From NCBI GenBank assembly GCA_029251785.1, contig JAQXCQ010000095.1:1-64000 (forward strand): 64,000 nucleotides of DNA, written 5' to 3'. The translations under genes and the position numbers were made by a program. The stretch is from Maricaulis sp. (GTDB taxonomy: Bacteria; Pseudomonadota; Alphaproteobacteria; Caulobacterales; Maricaulaceae). Below are positions 18,696-28,812 of this stretch, one piece after another (position 1 is the first letter of the stretch; every line of letters starts with the position of its first letter). A model generated the notes under the pieces. The model worked only from the letters and a program-made list of their open reading frames with translations, was not told the DNA's origin and searched no databases.

Positions 18696-18769
18696 GCGGG
18701 CTCTAACTCGCCAGCTTTACTTGATTTACTGCCCGCAAACGCAGGCCCACGTCTGAAAGGACATTTGAA

Positions 18770-19828
18770 ATGAACAAAATTGCTCAACTCGGCGCCGCGC
18801 TTTCCGGCCTCGCTCTCGTCTCCGCCGCTGCGCTCGCGCAAAGCGGTGAACGTATCCACATCGTTGGTTCATCGACGGTTTTCCCGTTCTCGACAGCGGT
18901 GGCCGAATCCTTCGGCGCCAAAACCGGCCATCCAACACCGGTTGTCGAAGCCACAGGTTCGGGCGGCGGATTGCGCCTGTTCTGTTCCGGAGTGGGGTCG
19001 ACCTATCCCGATATCGTCAATTCCTCGCGCCGTATGCGGGCTTCGGAATACGAATTGTGCCAGGGCAATGGGGTCCGTGAAATCACGGAAGTCATGATCG
19101 GTTTTGACGGCATCGTTATTGGCGCGGCCGATAATGGCCAGGACGTGCTCGAACTTACACTTTCACAGCTCTGGCTCGCTCTCGCCGCACAGACACCGAC
19201 CGACGACAGCTGCTCCAGCTTCGAAGACAATCCCTATGTCCGCTGGTCAGACATCGATGCCTCTTTGCCAAACCAGCGTATCGAAGTTTTTGGTCCGCCT
19301 CCCACATCGGGTACCCGCGACGCTTTTGTCGAATTGGGCATGGAGGGCGGCGCCCGCCAGATTGAATGCATGGATGCGCTGCACGATAGTGACCGAGAAC
19401 GTTTTGACGGATTGGCCGTTCGCATCCGTGAGGATGGCGCCTGGATCGATGCCGGCGAAAATGACAATGCGATCGTACAAACGCTCGCCAACACTCCAAC
19501 CGCGTTTGGCGTGTTTGGTTACTCCTTCCTCGACCAAAACTCCGACCGCGTCGTTGGCGCGATCATTGATGGCGTCGAGCCGGAATTTGATGCGATTGCC
19601 GAAGGCGACTACCCGATCTCTCGCTCTCTCTTTTTCTATGTGAAAAATCAGAACACCGTTTTGGTTCCAGGTCTGGCCGAGTATGTGGCCGAATTTACCT
19701 CCGAAGATGCCTGGGGAGAGTTTGGTTATCTGTCCAGTCGCGGCCTGATCCCGATGCTCGATGATGAGCGGGCTGAAGCGGGTGCCCGAGCCCGCGCTCT
19801 GACGGCGATGACCGAGGCGCCGGAATAG
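18770..19828 (+). CDS. pstS: phosphate ABC transporter substrate-binding protein, PstS-like
   Basis: Signal peptide; HIVGSSTVFPFSTAVAESFG, EATGSGGGLRLFC, SGTRDAFVELG. Confidence 0.88.
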   Translation: MNKIAQLGAALSGLALVSAAALAQSGERIHIVGSSTVFPFSTAVAESFGAKTGHPTPVVEATGSGGGLRLFCSGVGSTYPDIVNSSRRMRASEYELCQGNGVREITEVMIGFDGIVIGAADNGQDVLELTLSQLWLALAAQTPTDDSCSSFEDNPYVRWSDIDASLPNQRIEVFGPPPTSGTRDAFVELGMEGGARQIECMDALHDSDRERFDGLAVRIREDGAWIDAGENDNAIVQTLANTPTAFGVFGYSFLDQNSDRVVGAIIDGVEPEFDAIAEGDYPISRSLFFYVKNQNTVLVPGLAEYVAEFTSEDAWGEFGYLSSRGLIPMLDDERAEAGARARALTAMTEAPE

Positions 19829-19855
19829 CGGTTACACACTTAAAGACTGCCAACG

Positions 19856-19884
19856 AAAAACGCCGCCCTGATGGGGCGGCGTTT
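19856..19884. terminator. Bidirectional terminator between pstS and the glycosyltransferase
   Basis: aaaaacgccgccctgatggggcggcgttt(t). Confidence 0.88.
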
Positions 19885-19896
19885 TGCATTTGATCT

Positions 19897-21075
19897 CTAT
19901 TCGGACGTCTTGCGACGACGCAGGCGCTTCCAGAAGCGTCGGCGTTCCGGCTTGGGTTGGGGCTTGAGATTGACGACAAAGTCGATCGCACACTGTTTCC
20001 AGGAATGCTTTTCCGCATGCGCACGGGGTGCGGCGCGATCAATTTCGAGGCAATCCAGACAGGCTTGGCGAATATCGTCATTGATGAAGCCGCCGCCAGA
20101 GCCGGGAATGATGTCCTTGGGGCCGTGAGCCGGGAAGGCCGCAACCGGCGTGCCGCAGGCCATGGCCTCCAGATTGACCAGACCGAATGTATCCGTCCAG
20201 CTCGGGAAAACAAACACATCGGCGTCGGCAAAATGTCGGGCCAATTCGTCACCAAATTTGGATCCGGTGAACACAGCGTCGGTGTATTTTTTCTTCAGCT
20301 CTTCCAGCAGAGGTCCGTCACCGACAACCACTTTGGTCCCCGGCAGATCCAATTCCAAAAAGCATTCAATATTTTTCTCGACGGCAACCCGGCCGACATT
20401 GATCCAGATCGGGCGCTCCATCCCCTCAAACAGATCCTCGCCATTCATATGGCGTTTGTCCGGGTTAAATAGCTCAACATCCACACCACGCGCCCACGGC
20501 GTGAGATTTTTAAAGCCCCGCGCCATCAAATCGTCGCGCATTGACGGGGTCGTCACCATCATTCGGCCGCCGGAATTGTGGAACCAGCGCATGAAAGCAT
20601 AACCCACGGCCGTTGGAATGAATTTGAACCGGGCATTGATGTATTCGGGCAGTTTGGTGTGATAGCTGGTGGTGAAAGGCAGCTTCCACTTCAGGCAGAG
20701 ACTGCGTGCCGCCATACCAAGGGGGCCTTCCGTGGCGATGTGGATCGCTTCCGGCTCAAACTCCTTGAAGCGTCGTGCGATGTCCTTTTTGGCACCCAGG
20801 GCGATCTGGATATCGGGATAAGTCGGCAGCGGGTAGGTCTTATACCCCAGTCCGGGATGGATGATTTCTACTTCGTGGCCCATCTCCCGACATTCCGCGA
20901 TCGTGCGGGTCAGGGTGCGCACCACACCGTTCATCTGTGGCTCCCAGGCGTCCGTCACCAACATGATGCGTTGCGGCCGCTCTGCAGGCAAATTATCGGA
21001 ATCGGCGGAATCGGTGTGATCCTCAGATGCGGACCCGGCTTGTTCTTCAATGGTGGACACGGTGTTTCCAGTCAT
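19897..21075 (-). CDS. GT4-type glycosyltransferase (MgtA/GlcA-DAG-like)
   Basis: VTDAWEPQMNGVVRTL, FTTSYHTKLPEY, VFPSWTDTFGLVNLEAMACGTPVAA. Confidence 0.88.
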   Translation of the reverse strand: MTGNTVSTIEEQAGSASEDHTDSADSDNLPAERPQRIMLVTDAWEPQMNGVVRTLTRTIAECREMGHEVEIIHPGLGYKTYPLPTYPDIQIALGAKKDIARRFKEFEPEAIHIATEGPLGMAARSLCLKWKLPFTTSYHTKLPEYINARFKFIPTAVGYAFMRWFHNSGGRMMVTTPSMRDDLMARGFKNLTPWARGVDVELFNPDKRHMNGEDLFEGMERPIWINVGRVAVEKNIECFLELDLPGTKVVVGDGPLLEELKKKYTDAVFTGSKFGDELARHFADADVFVFPSWTDTFGLVNLEAMACGTPVAAFPAHGPKDIIPGSGGGFINDDIRQACLDCLEIDRAAPRAHAEKHSWKQCAIDFVVNLKPQPKPERRRFWKRLRRRKTSE

Positions 21076-21211
21076 GTTTTGAAACTTTTTCCTGCTGCCT
21101 ATTAGCGCAAATGACGCCGGGCGCGAAGGGTCACAGCACACTGGACTTGCGAAGCGCAAAACTCGGTATCATTGTCCGGCGCAAATTCTTGTCTGGGAGA
21201 GCGCCCTAGCT

Positions 21212-24200
21212 ATGATTACAAAGTCTCGTGATACGATCAAATGGGATGAACTAGATTCCGCGAAATATGCGGATGAAGACTCGCTCGTTTCTACGTTGGC
21301 TGAACGAACCGGTCTGGACGCCGCCGCGCGGGATCGAATCCGTGATGGCGCGATCGACCTGGTCAAGCGCGCACGTGAATCCAAACGCCAGCGCGGTTTG
21401 ATGGAATCATTCCTCCAGGAATTTGGCTTGTCCAACAAGGAAGGCCTGGCTCTAATGTGCCTGGCCGAAGCCCTATTGAGAGTACCCGACGCTGGCACAG
21501 CGGACAGGCTGATTGCCGAAAAGATCACGAGTGGCGACTGGGGCGAGCATGCGGGCAATTCCGAAAGTTGGCTGGTCAATGCCTCCACGCTCGGCTTGAT
21601 GCTCACCGGTTCAATCATCGATGTAGAGAGTGATGCGCGTGCCAATCCGATGGAATATGTCCGCAAGCTGACCCAAAAAGTCGGCGAGCCGGTCATCCGC
21701 GCTGCTGTCATGCAGGCCATGCGCATTATGGGCGAACAATTTGTGCTGGGTCGCACGATCGAGGAAGCGCTCAAGAATGCGGCACGCGGAGAGGGTGCCA
21801 TGGGCTCGTTTGATATGTTGGGTGAAGGCGCGCGCACCGCGGCCGATGCCCAGCGCTATCATCGTCGCTATATGGACGCCATCGAAGCGGTGGGCGCGGC
21901 GCGCGGTGAGGGGCCGATCGAATCTGTTCACGGTGTCTCGGTGAAATTGTCTGCCCTACACGCGCAGTATCACGCCGTGAAACAGGCACGCGTGATGGAT
22001 GAGCTCTATCCCATGGTGCTCGAACAAGCCCGGGCAGCGAAAGCGCACGATATTGGTTTGTGTCTGGATGCCGAAGAAGCAGATCGGCTGGTTTTATCGT
22101 TGCGGATCTTGGAGCGACTCGCCCGCGAACCCGACCTTGACGGTTGGGGCGGGCTCGGACTGGCAGTTCAGGCCTATCAAAAGCGTGGCCGTCTGGTGAT
22201 CGAAAAACTGATCGCGCTGGGGCGCGATTGCGGGCGCCGCTTTCTGGTGCGTCTGGTTAAGGGCGCCTATTGGGATACCGAGATCAAGATGGCCCAGCAA
22301 ATGGGATGGTCGGATTTTCCGGTCTGGACCACCAAGCCGGCCACCGATCTCAATTATCTCGTCTGTGCCCGCATGATGCTCAGCGCACCGGAGGCGATCT
22401 ACTCACAATTTGCCACGCACAATGCGCATTCTTTGAGTGCTGTTCGGGAAATGGCCCAGCAAGCGGGTGTCGACAGTTACGAATTCCAGCGCCTTCACGG
22501 TATGGGAGACGCGCTCTATGCCGCCGCGGCTGACGCCCATGGTGAAAGGGCTGTGCGGGTTTATGCGCCCGTTGGCAGCCATGAAGATTTGCTGCCTTAT
22601 CTCGTGCGTCGTCTGTTGGAAAATGGTGCCAATACGTCCTTCGTGCATTCCTTCCTGGACCCGGATGTGCCGGTTGAAGATGTGGCACGCGGCCCGTTCG
22701 AGAAAGCTATCGACATCAAACGTCACCCTTCCATTCCGGCGCCGATGGCGCTTTACGGAGATGATCGCATGAACTCCACCGGTACAGACTTGTCACAGAC
22801 CGCCGTATGTGAGCGCGTTGCCAGCGCTGTGAAAGCCCTCCACGCCAGCCTGCCAATCTCGGCGACGGCGATGATCGGTGATACGGCCAGTACCGGCCCC
22901 GCGCAGGCGATCACCAATCCGGCCGATCGTTCAGCAATTATTGGACATATCGTCGAGGCCAGCATCACTGATGTCGATACCGCCTTCAAATTGGCCGAAT
23001 CTGCCCAGCCCTCCTGGGACCAATCAGGTGGTATTGCGCGCGGTGCCATCCTTCGCGCCATGGCGGATGCAATGGAAACGGATACGGATCGTCTGATCGC
23101 CCTGATGGCGCTGGAGGCCGGTAAGACATTGGAGGACGGGATCGCGGAGGTGCGCGAAGCGGTCGATTTCTGTCGTTATTATGCCGCCCAGGCCGAACGT
23201 GAATTCAATGAAGATACGCGCCTGCCAGGGCCAGCAGGCGAGACCAATCATCTGGGATTGAAGGGGCGGGGAGTCTTCGTCTGTATCAGTCCGTGGAATT
23301 TCCCGCTCGCCATCTTCGCCGGCCAGGTTGCGGCTGCCCTGGCAGCTGGAAATACCGTTTTGGCGAAGCCGGCCGAGCAGACTCCGCTGATCGCCTATGA
23401 AGCCGTCAAAATGTTCCGCAAAGCCGGATTGCCCGACAATGTCTTGCACCTGTTGCCCGGACGCGGTGAAACTATTGGTGCCGCGCTCACCACTGACCTG
23501 CGCACGGCCGGTGTCGCCTTTACCGGATCAACCGAAGTTGCGCGCCTGATCAATCGCTCACTGGCCGCCCGTGATGCCGCCATTGCGCCCCTGATCGCGG
23601 AGACCGGTGGTCTCAACGCGATGTTTGTCGACACCACGGCCTTGAAGGAACAAGTCGTCGACGACGCTGTCATGTCCGCCTTTGGTTCCGCCGGTCAACG
23701 CTGCTCGGCCCTGCGAATCATATTTGTGCCAGACGATGTCGCCGATGACTTCATCGAGGGACTGGCCGGCGCGATGGATGAGCTGGCGATCGGTGACCCG
23801 ACGAACCCCGCAACAGATGTCGGCCCGGTGATCGATGAAGAGGCGCGGCTGATACTCGAGCGTCATATGGAGCGCATGCAGGCTGAAGGACGTGTCATCA
23901 AACAATTGGACATCGGCACGCTGGCCAACGAATCGTCTTTCTACGCGCCGGCTCTGGTCGAAATTCCGTCTATGGACCTGCTGGAGCGAGAGGTGTTCGG
24001 TCCGATTCTGCACGTTATAAAATACAAGCCGAAGCAGATCGACGAAATTACCGCCGCGCTCGCAGCGAAGGGATACGGTCTCACACTCGGCATCCACTCC
24101 CGTTTGCAATCTTTCCACAGCCAAGTTCAGTCCGCCGTGCCCGCCGGGAATGTGTATGTGAATCGCAACATGATCGGCGCCGTCGTCGGTGTTCAGCCAT

Positions 24201-24337
24201 TCGGCGGAGAGGGCTTGTCTGGTACGGGTCCAAAGGCGGGTGGTCCTCACTATTTGCACCGGTTTGCCGGCGAAAGAACGGTCACTGTGAACATTGCAGC
24301 CCAAGGAGGAGACCCTGAGCTGCTTAATCTGTCTTGA
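21212..24337 (+). CDS. putA: bifunctional proline dehydrogenase / L-glutamate-gamma-semialdehyde dehydrogenase
   Basis: PRODH domain (RLVKGAYWDTEIKMAQQ) and ALDH domain (FTGSTEVARLINR, AETGGLNAMFVD, GSAGQRCSALR). Confidence 0.96.
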   Translation: MITKSRDTIKWDELDSAKYADEDSLVSTLAERTGLDAAARDRIRDGAIDLVKRARESKRQRGLMESFLQEFGLSNKEGLALMCLAEALLRVPDAGTADRLIAEKITSGDWGEHAGNSESWLVNASTLGLMLTGSIIDVESDARANPMEYVRKLTQKVGEPVIRAAVMQAMRIMGEQFVLGRTIEEALKNAARGEGAMGSFDMLGEGARTAADAQRYHRRYMDAIEAVGAARGEGPIESVHGVSVKLSALHAQYHAVKQARVMDELYPMVLEQARAAKAHDIGLCLDAEEADRLVLSLRILERLAREPDLDGWGGLGLAVQAYQKRGRLVIEKLIALGRDCGRRFLVRLVKGAYWDTEIKMAQQMGWSDFPVWTTKPATDLNYLVCARMMLSAPEAIYSQFATHNAHSLSAVREMAQQAGVDSYEFQRLHGMGDALYAAAADAHGERAVRVYAPVGSHEDLLPYLVRRLLENGANTSFVHSFLDPDVPVEDVARGPFEKAIDIKRHPSIPAPMALYGDDRMNSTGTDLSQTAVCERVASAVKALHASLPISATAMIGDTASTGPAQAITNPADRSAIIGHIVEASITDVDTAFKLAESAQPSWDQSGGIARGAILRAMADAMETDTDRLIALMALEAGKTLEDGIAEVREAVDFCRYYAAQAEREFNEDTRLPGPAGETNHLGLKGRGVFVCISPWNFPLAIFAGQVAAALAAGNTVLAKPAEQTPLIAYEAVKMFRKAGLPDNVLHLLPGRGETIGAALTTDLRTAGVAFTGSTEVARLINRSLAARDAAIAPLIAETGGLNAMFVDTTALKEQVVDDAVMSAFGSAGQRCSALRIIFVPDDVADDFIEGLAGAMDELAIGDPTNPATDVGPVIDEEARLILERHMERMQAEGRVIKQLDIGTLANESSFYAPALVEIPSMDLLEREVFGPILHVIKYKPKQIDEITAALAAKGYGLTLGIHSRLQSFHSQVQSAVPAGNVYVNRNMIGAVVGVQPFGGEGLSGTGPKAGGPHYLHRFAGERTVTVNIAAQGGDPELLNLS

Positions 24338-24483
24338 CCACAGATTCCCTTTTTGGAGGCTTGCAAATCGGGCGCTCAAACGGCTTAACTGACCGTGTTC
24401 AGTGCGGCGAGTGATTCAGTCTTTGTTAACCAAAAAAAGCACTTTCAGGCCCTTCAGACCGTTGACCTCGTGATAAGCCTTGA

Positions 24484-24530
24484 TCACTATATGTTGGGTC
24501 AGCTGGGAACGCCGACACACTATACAGCCT
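24484..24530 (+). promoter_or_regulatory. Tandem NrdR-like boxes upstream of nrdA
   Basis: tcactatatgttgggt (24484-24499) and acacactatacagcct (24515-24530) versus consensus acacwatatatwgtgt; starts 31 bp apart. Confidence 0.65.
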
Positions 24531-24607
24531 TTTTAGAGTGAAATGAGCGTTAGGGGTGATGCCTCGCGCTGACAAGTTTTTGTGCCTGTTTTGGGAGCAG
24601 CATTGTT

Positions 24608-26503
24608 ATGACGCCACTGGATTCTGCCATCAATCAGAAGACCGATATCGACCTTCCGGCCGTCCCGGAACCAAAGCGTGGCAAGCCTCGCTCAAACGGG
24701 ACAAAACACCTGCGCGTCGTCAAGACAGTGACGGTCGATCGAAGCCGGGATGCGCTGCTGACAGATTTCGGCAAGAAGACCATGGAAGATCGCTATCTTC
24801 TGCCAGGCGAAAGCTATCAGGACATGTTTGCGCGCGCCGCCACGGCCTATGCCGATGACGATGAACACGCGCAGCGTCTCTACGATTATATGTCCAAGCT
24901 CTGGTTCATGCCGGCGACGCCGATTCTCTCGAATGGTGGCGCCGATCGCGGACTACCCATTTCATGCTTTTTGAATTCCGTCAGCGATTCGCTCGACGAC
25001 ATTGTGGGCACCTGGACAGAGAATGTCTGGCTCGCCTCCAATGGTGGTGGCATCGGAACCTATTGGGGCGATGTTCGCTCGATTGGTGAGAAGATCGGCA
25101 AGAATGGCCAAACCTCCGGTATCATCCCCTTCATCCGGGTGATGGATTCCCTGACATTGGCGATTTCTCAAGGGTCGTTGCGCCGGGGCTCCGCCGCGGT
25201 TTATCTGGATGTGCACCATCCCGAAATCGAGGAATTTCTGGAAATCCGGAAGGCCTCCGGCGATTTCAATCGCAAATCACTCAATCTGCATCACGGTCTC
25301 AACGTCTCCGACGCTTTCATGGAAGCCGTACGCGACGACAAGGAATTTGATCTGATTTCGCCCAAATCCGGCGAAGTGGTCAAATCCATCAATGCGCGCA
25401 AGCTGTGGCAGAAAATTCTCGAGCTTCGTCTGCAGACCGGCGAGCCCTACATTATTTTCTCCGACACAGTGAACAACGCCCTGCCGGCTCACCAGCGTAA
25501 GCTGGGTCTGAAAGTGCGCCAGTCCAATTTATGCGCGGAAATCATGCTGCCTACGGGCTATGATCATAATGGCAAGGAGCGCACAGCCGTTTGCTGTCTG
25601 TCCTCCATGAATGCGACCAAATTCCTGGAGTGGAAAGATGATCCGATGATCATCGAAGATATCTATCGCTTCCTGGACAATGTGCTGCAGGACTTTATCG
25701 ACCGCGCTCCACCAGAAATGGATCGTGCGGTCTATTCCGCCATTCGCGAGCGTTCCGTCGGTCTCGGTCTCATGGGTCTTCACACATTCATGCAGCAAAT
25801 GAATGTGCCGTTTGAATCCGCCATGGCCAAAGCTTGGAACACTAAAATATTCAAGCATATACGGACCGGTGCCGATGCTGCTTCCGTGACGCTTGCCGAA
25901 GAGCGGGGCGCATGTCTCGACGCGGAAGAGAATGGTGTAAAAGCGCGGTTCTCGCACAAGCTTGCGGTCGCGCCGACCGCGTCAATCTCAATCATTTGTG
26001 GCGGAGTTTCGGCGGGCATCGAGCCTATTCCGGCCAATGTCTACACCCACAAAACTCTGTCCGGTTCGACAACGGTCAAGAACCCGCAGCTCGAGGCCTT
26101 ACTTCAATCGAAGGGTAAAGATACACCGGAAATTTGGTCGTCTATTCTCGAACACGAAGGGTCTGTCCAACATCTCGATTGCCTGGACGAACACGATAAG
26201 GCGACATTCCGCACCGCGTTTGAGATCGACCAGCGTTGGGTGATTGAACACGCCGCCGATCGTGGACCGTACATTTGCCAGTCGCAATCGCTCAATGTCT
26301 TCCTGCCGGGTGATTCCAATAAATGGGACCTGCACATGCTGCATTGGTCTGCCTGGGAAAAGGGTGTGAAATCTTTGTATTATTGTCGCTCGAAGTCTGT
26401 GCAACGTACGGCGTATGCCGGAGCAGATTCGAAATCTGACATGCAAGCATCGCTCGAGGCAGCCGCGCCGACCGATTACGAAGAATGTCTCGCCTGCCAA
26501 TAG
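24608..26503 (+). CDS. nrdA: class I ribonucleoside-diphosphate reductase large subunit
   Basis: MPATPILSNGG, QSNLCAEIMLPT, CCLSSMNATKF, KSLYYCRSK, C-terminal CLACQ. Confidence 0.95.
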   Translation: MTPLDSAINQKTDIDLPAVPEPKRGKPRSNGTKHLRVVKTVTVDRSRDALLTDFGKKTMEDRYLLPGESYQDMFARAATAYADDDEHAQRLYDYMSKLWFMPATPILSNGGADRGLPISCFLNSVSDSLDDIVGTWTENVWLASNGGGIGTYWGDVRSIGEKIGKNGQTSGIIPFIRVMDSLTLAISQGSLRRGSAAVYLDVHHPEIEEFLEIRKASGDFNRKSLNLHHGLNVSDAFMEAVRDDKEFDLISPKSGEVVKSINARKLWQKILELRLQTGEPYIIFSDTVNNALPAHQRKLGLKVRQSNLCAEIMLPTGYDHNGKERTAVCCLSSMNATKFLEWKDDPMIIEDIYRFLDNVLQDFIDRAPPEMDRAVYSAIRERSVGLGLMGLHTFMQQMNVPFESAMAKAWNTKIFKHIRTGADAASVTLAEERGACLDAEENGVKARFSHKLAVAPTASISIICGGVSAGIEPIPANVYTHKTLSGSTTVKNPQLEALLQSKGKDTPEIWSSILEHEGSVQHLDCLDEHDKATFRTAFEIDQRWVIEHAADRGPYICQSQSLNVFLPGDSNKWDLHMLHWSAWEKGVKSLYYCRSKSVQRTAYAGADSKSDMQASLEAAAPTDYEECLACQ

Positions 26504-26736
26504 AAAATCACCAGGCCAACATATCAGCGCCAGACACGTTCAGGACGGCTCCGAATCACGCGGGGCCGTCTGTCATTTCAGGTAAGTTTTCCAGCTCATA
26601 ATCTAATCTGGAGGATAGGCCGTAATCCAATAGACGAAATACAGTCGAATCAAATACAGTTATTCCCCTGAGAGGCGAAAGCACGTGCACCCCGATGGTT
26701 AACGTGCTTGAGTTCGCAACTAGGGGGAGTTGGGAC

Positions 26737-27564
26737 ATGCGTTTGGGACGAGTCCATGAGCTGTTACTGGCAGGTGCCATCGCATTCGGTGGTACGTGTT
26801 ATGTCCTGACCACCCGGAGTGACGCCGATACCAAGTGGGCATCATCCTCGCAAATGATCCAGGAGCAATTCCTGCAGGAGGGCGATGTTCGACCATTATC
26901 GCCGTCCGCCGCTCGGGTGGCTTTGACCGCCTTGTCAATGGATGCTGATCCGATCGGACGCGATTCCGTTGCCGCCTTGTCCAGCGCTCCGGCGGCTCAA
27001 ATAGATTTGGGATCGGCCGGTATGCTCCAGCTTGCCATTCTCAATTCTGACTCCGGCGATATCGCCTACGACCTCTTCGCAGCGGATGCGAATTCTAACT
27101 CCGCAGTGGTCCTTGATCGCGGTCCGAGGGAAGCAACTTTGGCGGTCAATTATCAACGCCCATTCGAAACAATGGGGCGCGGCGCTCAACTGGACGTATC
27201 CTTCACGCCGCGTGCTGCTGTCAGCCTCGGCCCCGACGGTTCAGCCGCCGGTGCCGGTGCAGAAGTTCGCGTCGGCCGGTATTTGGCTGAATCACTCGCC
27301 GACAGACCCAGTTGGTATATGTTTGCCGGCGCCGATCGCCGGGCTTTGTTGTATGATCCCGCGCAGGGAACAGATTTCACCCAGGCGCTCAGTTTGACGC
27401 GGCGTGAGGTGATTGGTGATTTGCAGGCTGGCGTTGCTATGCGCATCGGCGATACAGATTTGTCCGTCGCCTATGTGCGCCGCGACTATAAGCACGTCGC
27501 CGGTGTGACCAGCTTTGATGAGACCGAAAGTTTTGGTGCGGTTTCGCTCAATTGGGCTTGGTAA
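26737..27564 (+). CDS. uncharacterised exported protein, possible outer-membrane beta-barrel
   Basis: N-terminal hydrophobic segment; C-terminal amphipathic strands ending AVSLNWAW; located between nrdA and nrdB. Confidence 0.65.
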   Translation: MRLGRVHELLLAGAIAFGGTCYVLTTRSDADTKWASSSQMIQEQFLQEGDVRPLSPSAARVALTALSMDADPIGRDSVAALSSAPAAQIDLGSAGMLQLAILNSDSGDIAYDLFAADANSNSAVVLDRGPREATLAVNYQRPFETMGRGAQLDVSFTPRAAVSLGPDGSAAGAGAEVRVGRYLAESLADRPSWYMFAGADRRALLYDPAQGTDFTQALSLTRREVIGDLQAGVAMRIGDTDLSVAYVRRDYKHVAGVTSFDETESFGAVSLNWAW

Positions 27565-27699
27565 AAAGCAGGTATTTTACCTGTATTTAAGTGATTGAAT
27601 CAGGTCACGATATTGAAGCCAGCCTGGCCTTGCGATAGATATCAACAGACAAAAGTGCTTATCCCCAGCATCTATCCCTAGACGTTTTGGTAAGCTCAT

Positions 27700-27715
27700 A
27701 CACAATATGTTGTGG
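27700..27715 (+). promoter_or_regulatory. NrdR-like box upstream of nrdB
   Basis: acacaatatgttgtgg, 14/16 match to acacwatatatwgtgt. Confidence 0.7.
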
Positions 27716-27761
27716 GTCGCGCGTGCGCGAACTGATTCTGTTGCCTCAAGGAAATATTGCC

Positions 27762-28799
27762 ATGTCGACCGCTGAAACCAAACTCCCAGGCCTTCTGACA
27801 CCGAGCCATTCCTACAAGCCATTTCACTATCCTTGGGCCTATGAGTTCTGGAAGAAGCAACAGCAAGTCCACTGGATGCCTGAAGAGGTTCCACTCGGCG
27901 AGGATTGTAAGGATTGGGCGACCAAGCTGAATGATGGTGAGCGCAATTTGCTGACGCAGATTTTCCGCTTTTTCACCCAGTCAGACGTCGAGGTGAACGA
28001 CAATTACATGGAGCGCTATTCGCGCGTCTTCAAACCCACCGAAATCAAGATGATGCTGGCCTCCTTCTCCAATATGGAGACGATCCACATCGCCGCCTAC
28101 GCCCTGCTACTTGAAACGATCGGCATGCCCGACAGCGAGTTTTCCGCCTTTATGGAATACGAGGCGATGGCCGATAAACACAATTTCATGCAGGAATTTG
28201 GCGTTGAAACGGATGCGGACGTCCTGCGTACCGTCGCGATGTTTGGCGCCTTCACCGAAGGTCTTCAATTATTTGCCTCCTTCGCCATGTTGATGAATTT
28301 CCCGCGCTTCAACAAAATGAAGGGCATGGGCCAGATCGTCACCTGGTCGATCCGCGATGAAAGCCTCCATTGTGAGGGCATGATCAAGCTGTTCCACGAA
28401 TTTGCCGCAGAGACCGGTGCCCTGACCCAGGAGGTCAAGGATGATATTGTCGAGTGTTGTCGCACAGTCGTCGCACTCGAAGACAAATTCATCGATCTGG
28501 CTTTCGAAATGGGCGATGTCGAGGGCATGACGCCCGACGATATCAAGCAATACATTCGCTACATCGCGGACTGGCGTCTGCAACAGCTCGAACTGTCGCC
28601 CATCTACGGCGTCAAAACGCATCCGCTGCCGTGGCTGTCAGAAATCCTCAATGGCGTCGAACACGCCAATTTCTTTGAAGCGCGCGCGACGGAATATTCC
28701 AAGGGTGCCACCCAGGGCGACTGGCATGGCACAGACGGTGTCTGGGGCATGTTTGACAAACGCAAGACTGAGGAACCGGCCGAAGAATTGGCCGAGTAG
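27762..28799 (+). CDS. nrdB: class I ribonucleoside-diphosphate reductase beta subunit (radical Tyr conserved)
   Basis: METIHIAAY (Glu-x2-His-x3-Tyr), SIRDESLHCEGM metal ligands. Confidence 0.95.
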   Translation: MSTAETKLPGLLTPSHSYKPFHYPWAYEFWKKQQQVHWMPEEVPLGEDCKDWATKLNDGERNLLTQIFRFFTQSDVEVNDNYMERYSRVFKPTEIKMMLASFSNMETIHIAAYALLLETIGMPDSEFSAFMEYEAMADKHNFMQEFGVETDADVLRTVAMFGAFTEGLQLFASFAMLMNFPRFNKMKGMGQIVTWSIRDESLHCEGMIKLFHEFAAETGALTQEVKDDIVECCRTVVALEDKFIDLAFEMGDVEGMTPDDIKQYIRYIADWRLQQLELSPIYGVKTHPLPWLSEILNGVEHANFFEARATEYSKGATQGDWHGTDGVWGMFDKRKTEEPAEELAE

Positions 28800-28812
28800 T
28801 TTCGCCTCAAGT

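Noticed and set aside
27658-27668. DnaA box (cttatcccca) upstream of nrdB
   Set aside because: Single mismatch to TTATCCACA but isolated; common by chance.
27672-27683. Partner NrdR box 31 bp upstream of the nrdB box
   Set aside because: Only about 7/16 positions fit the consensus.
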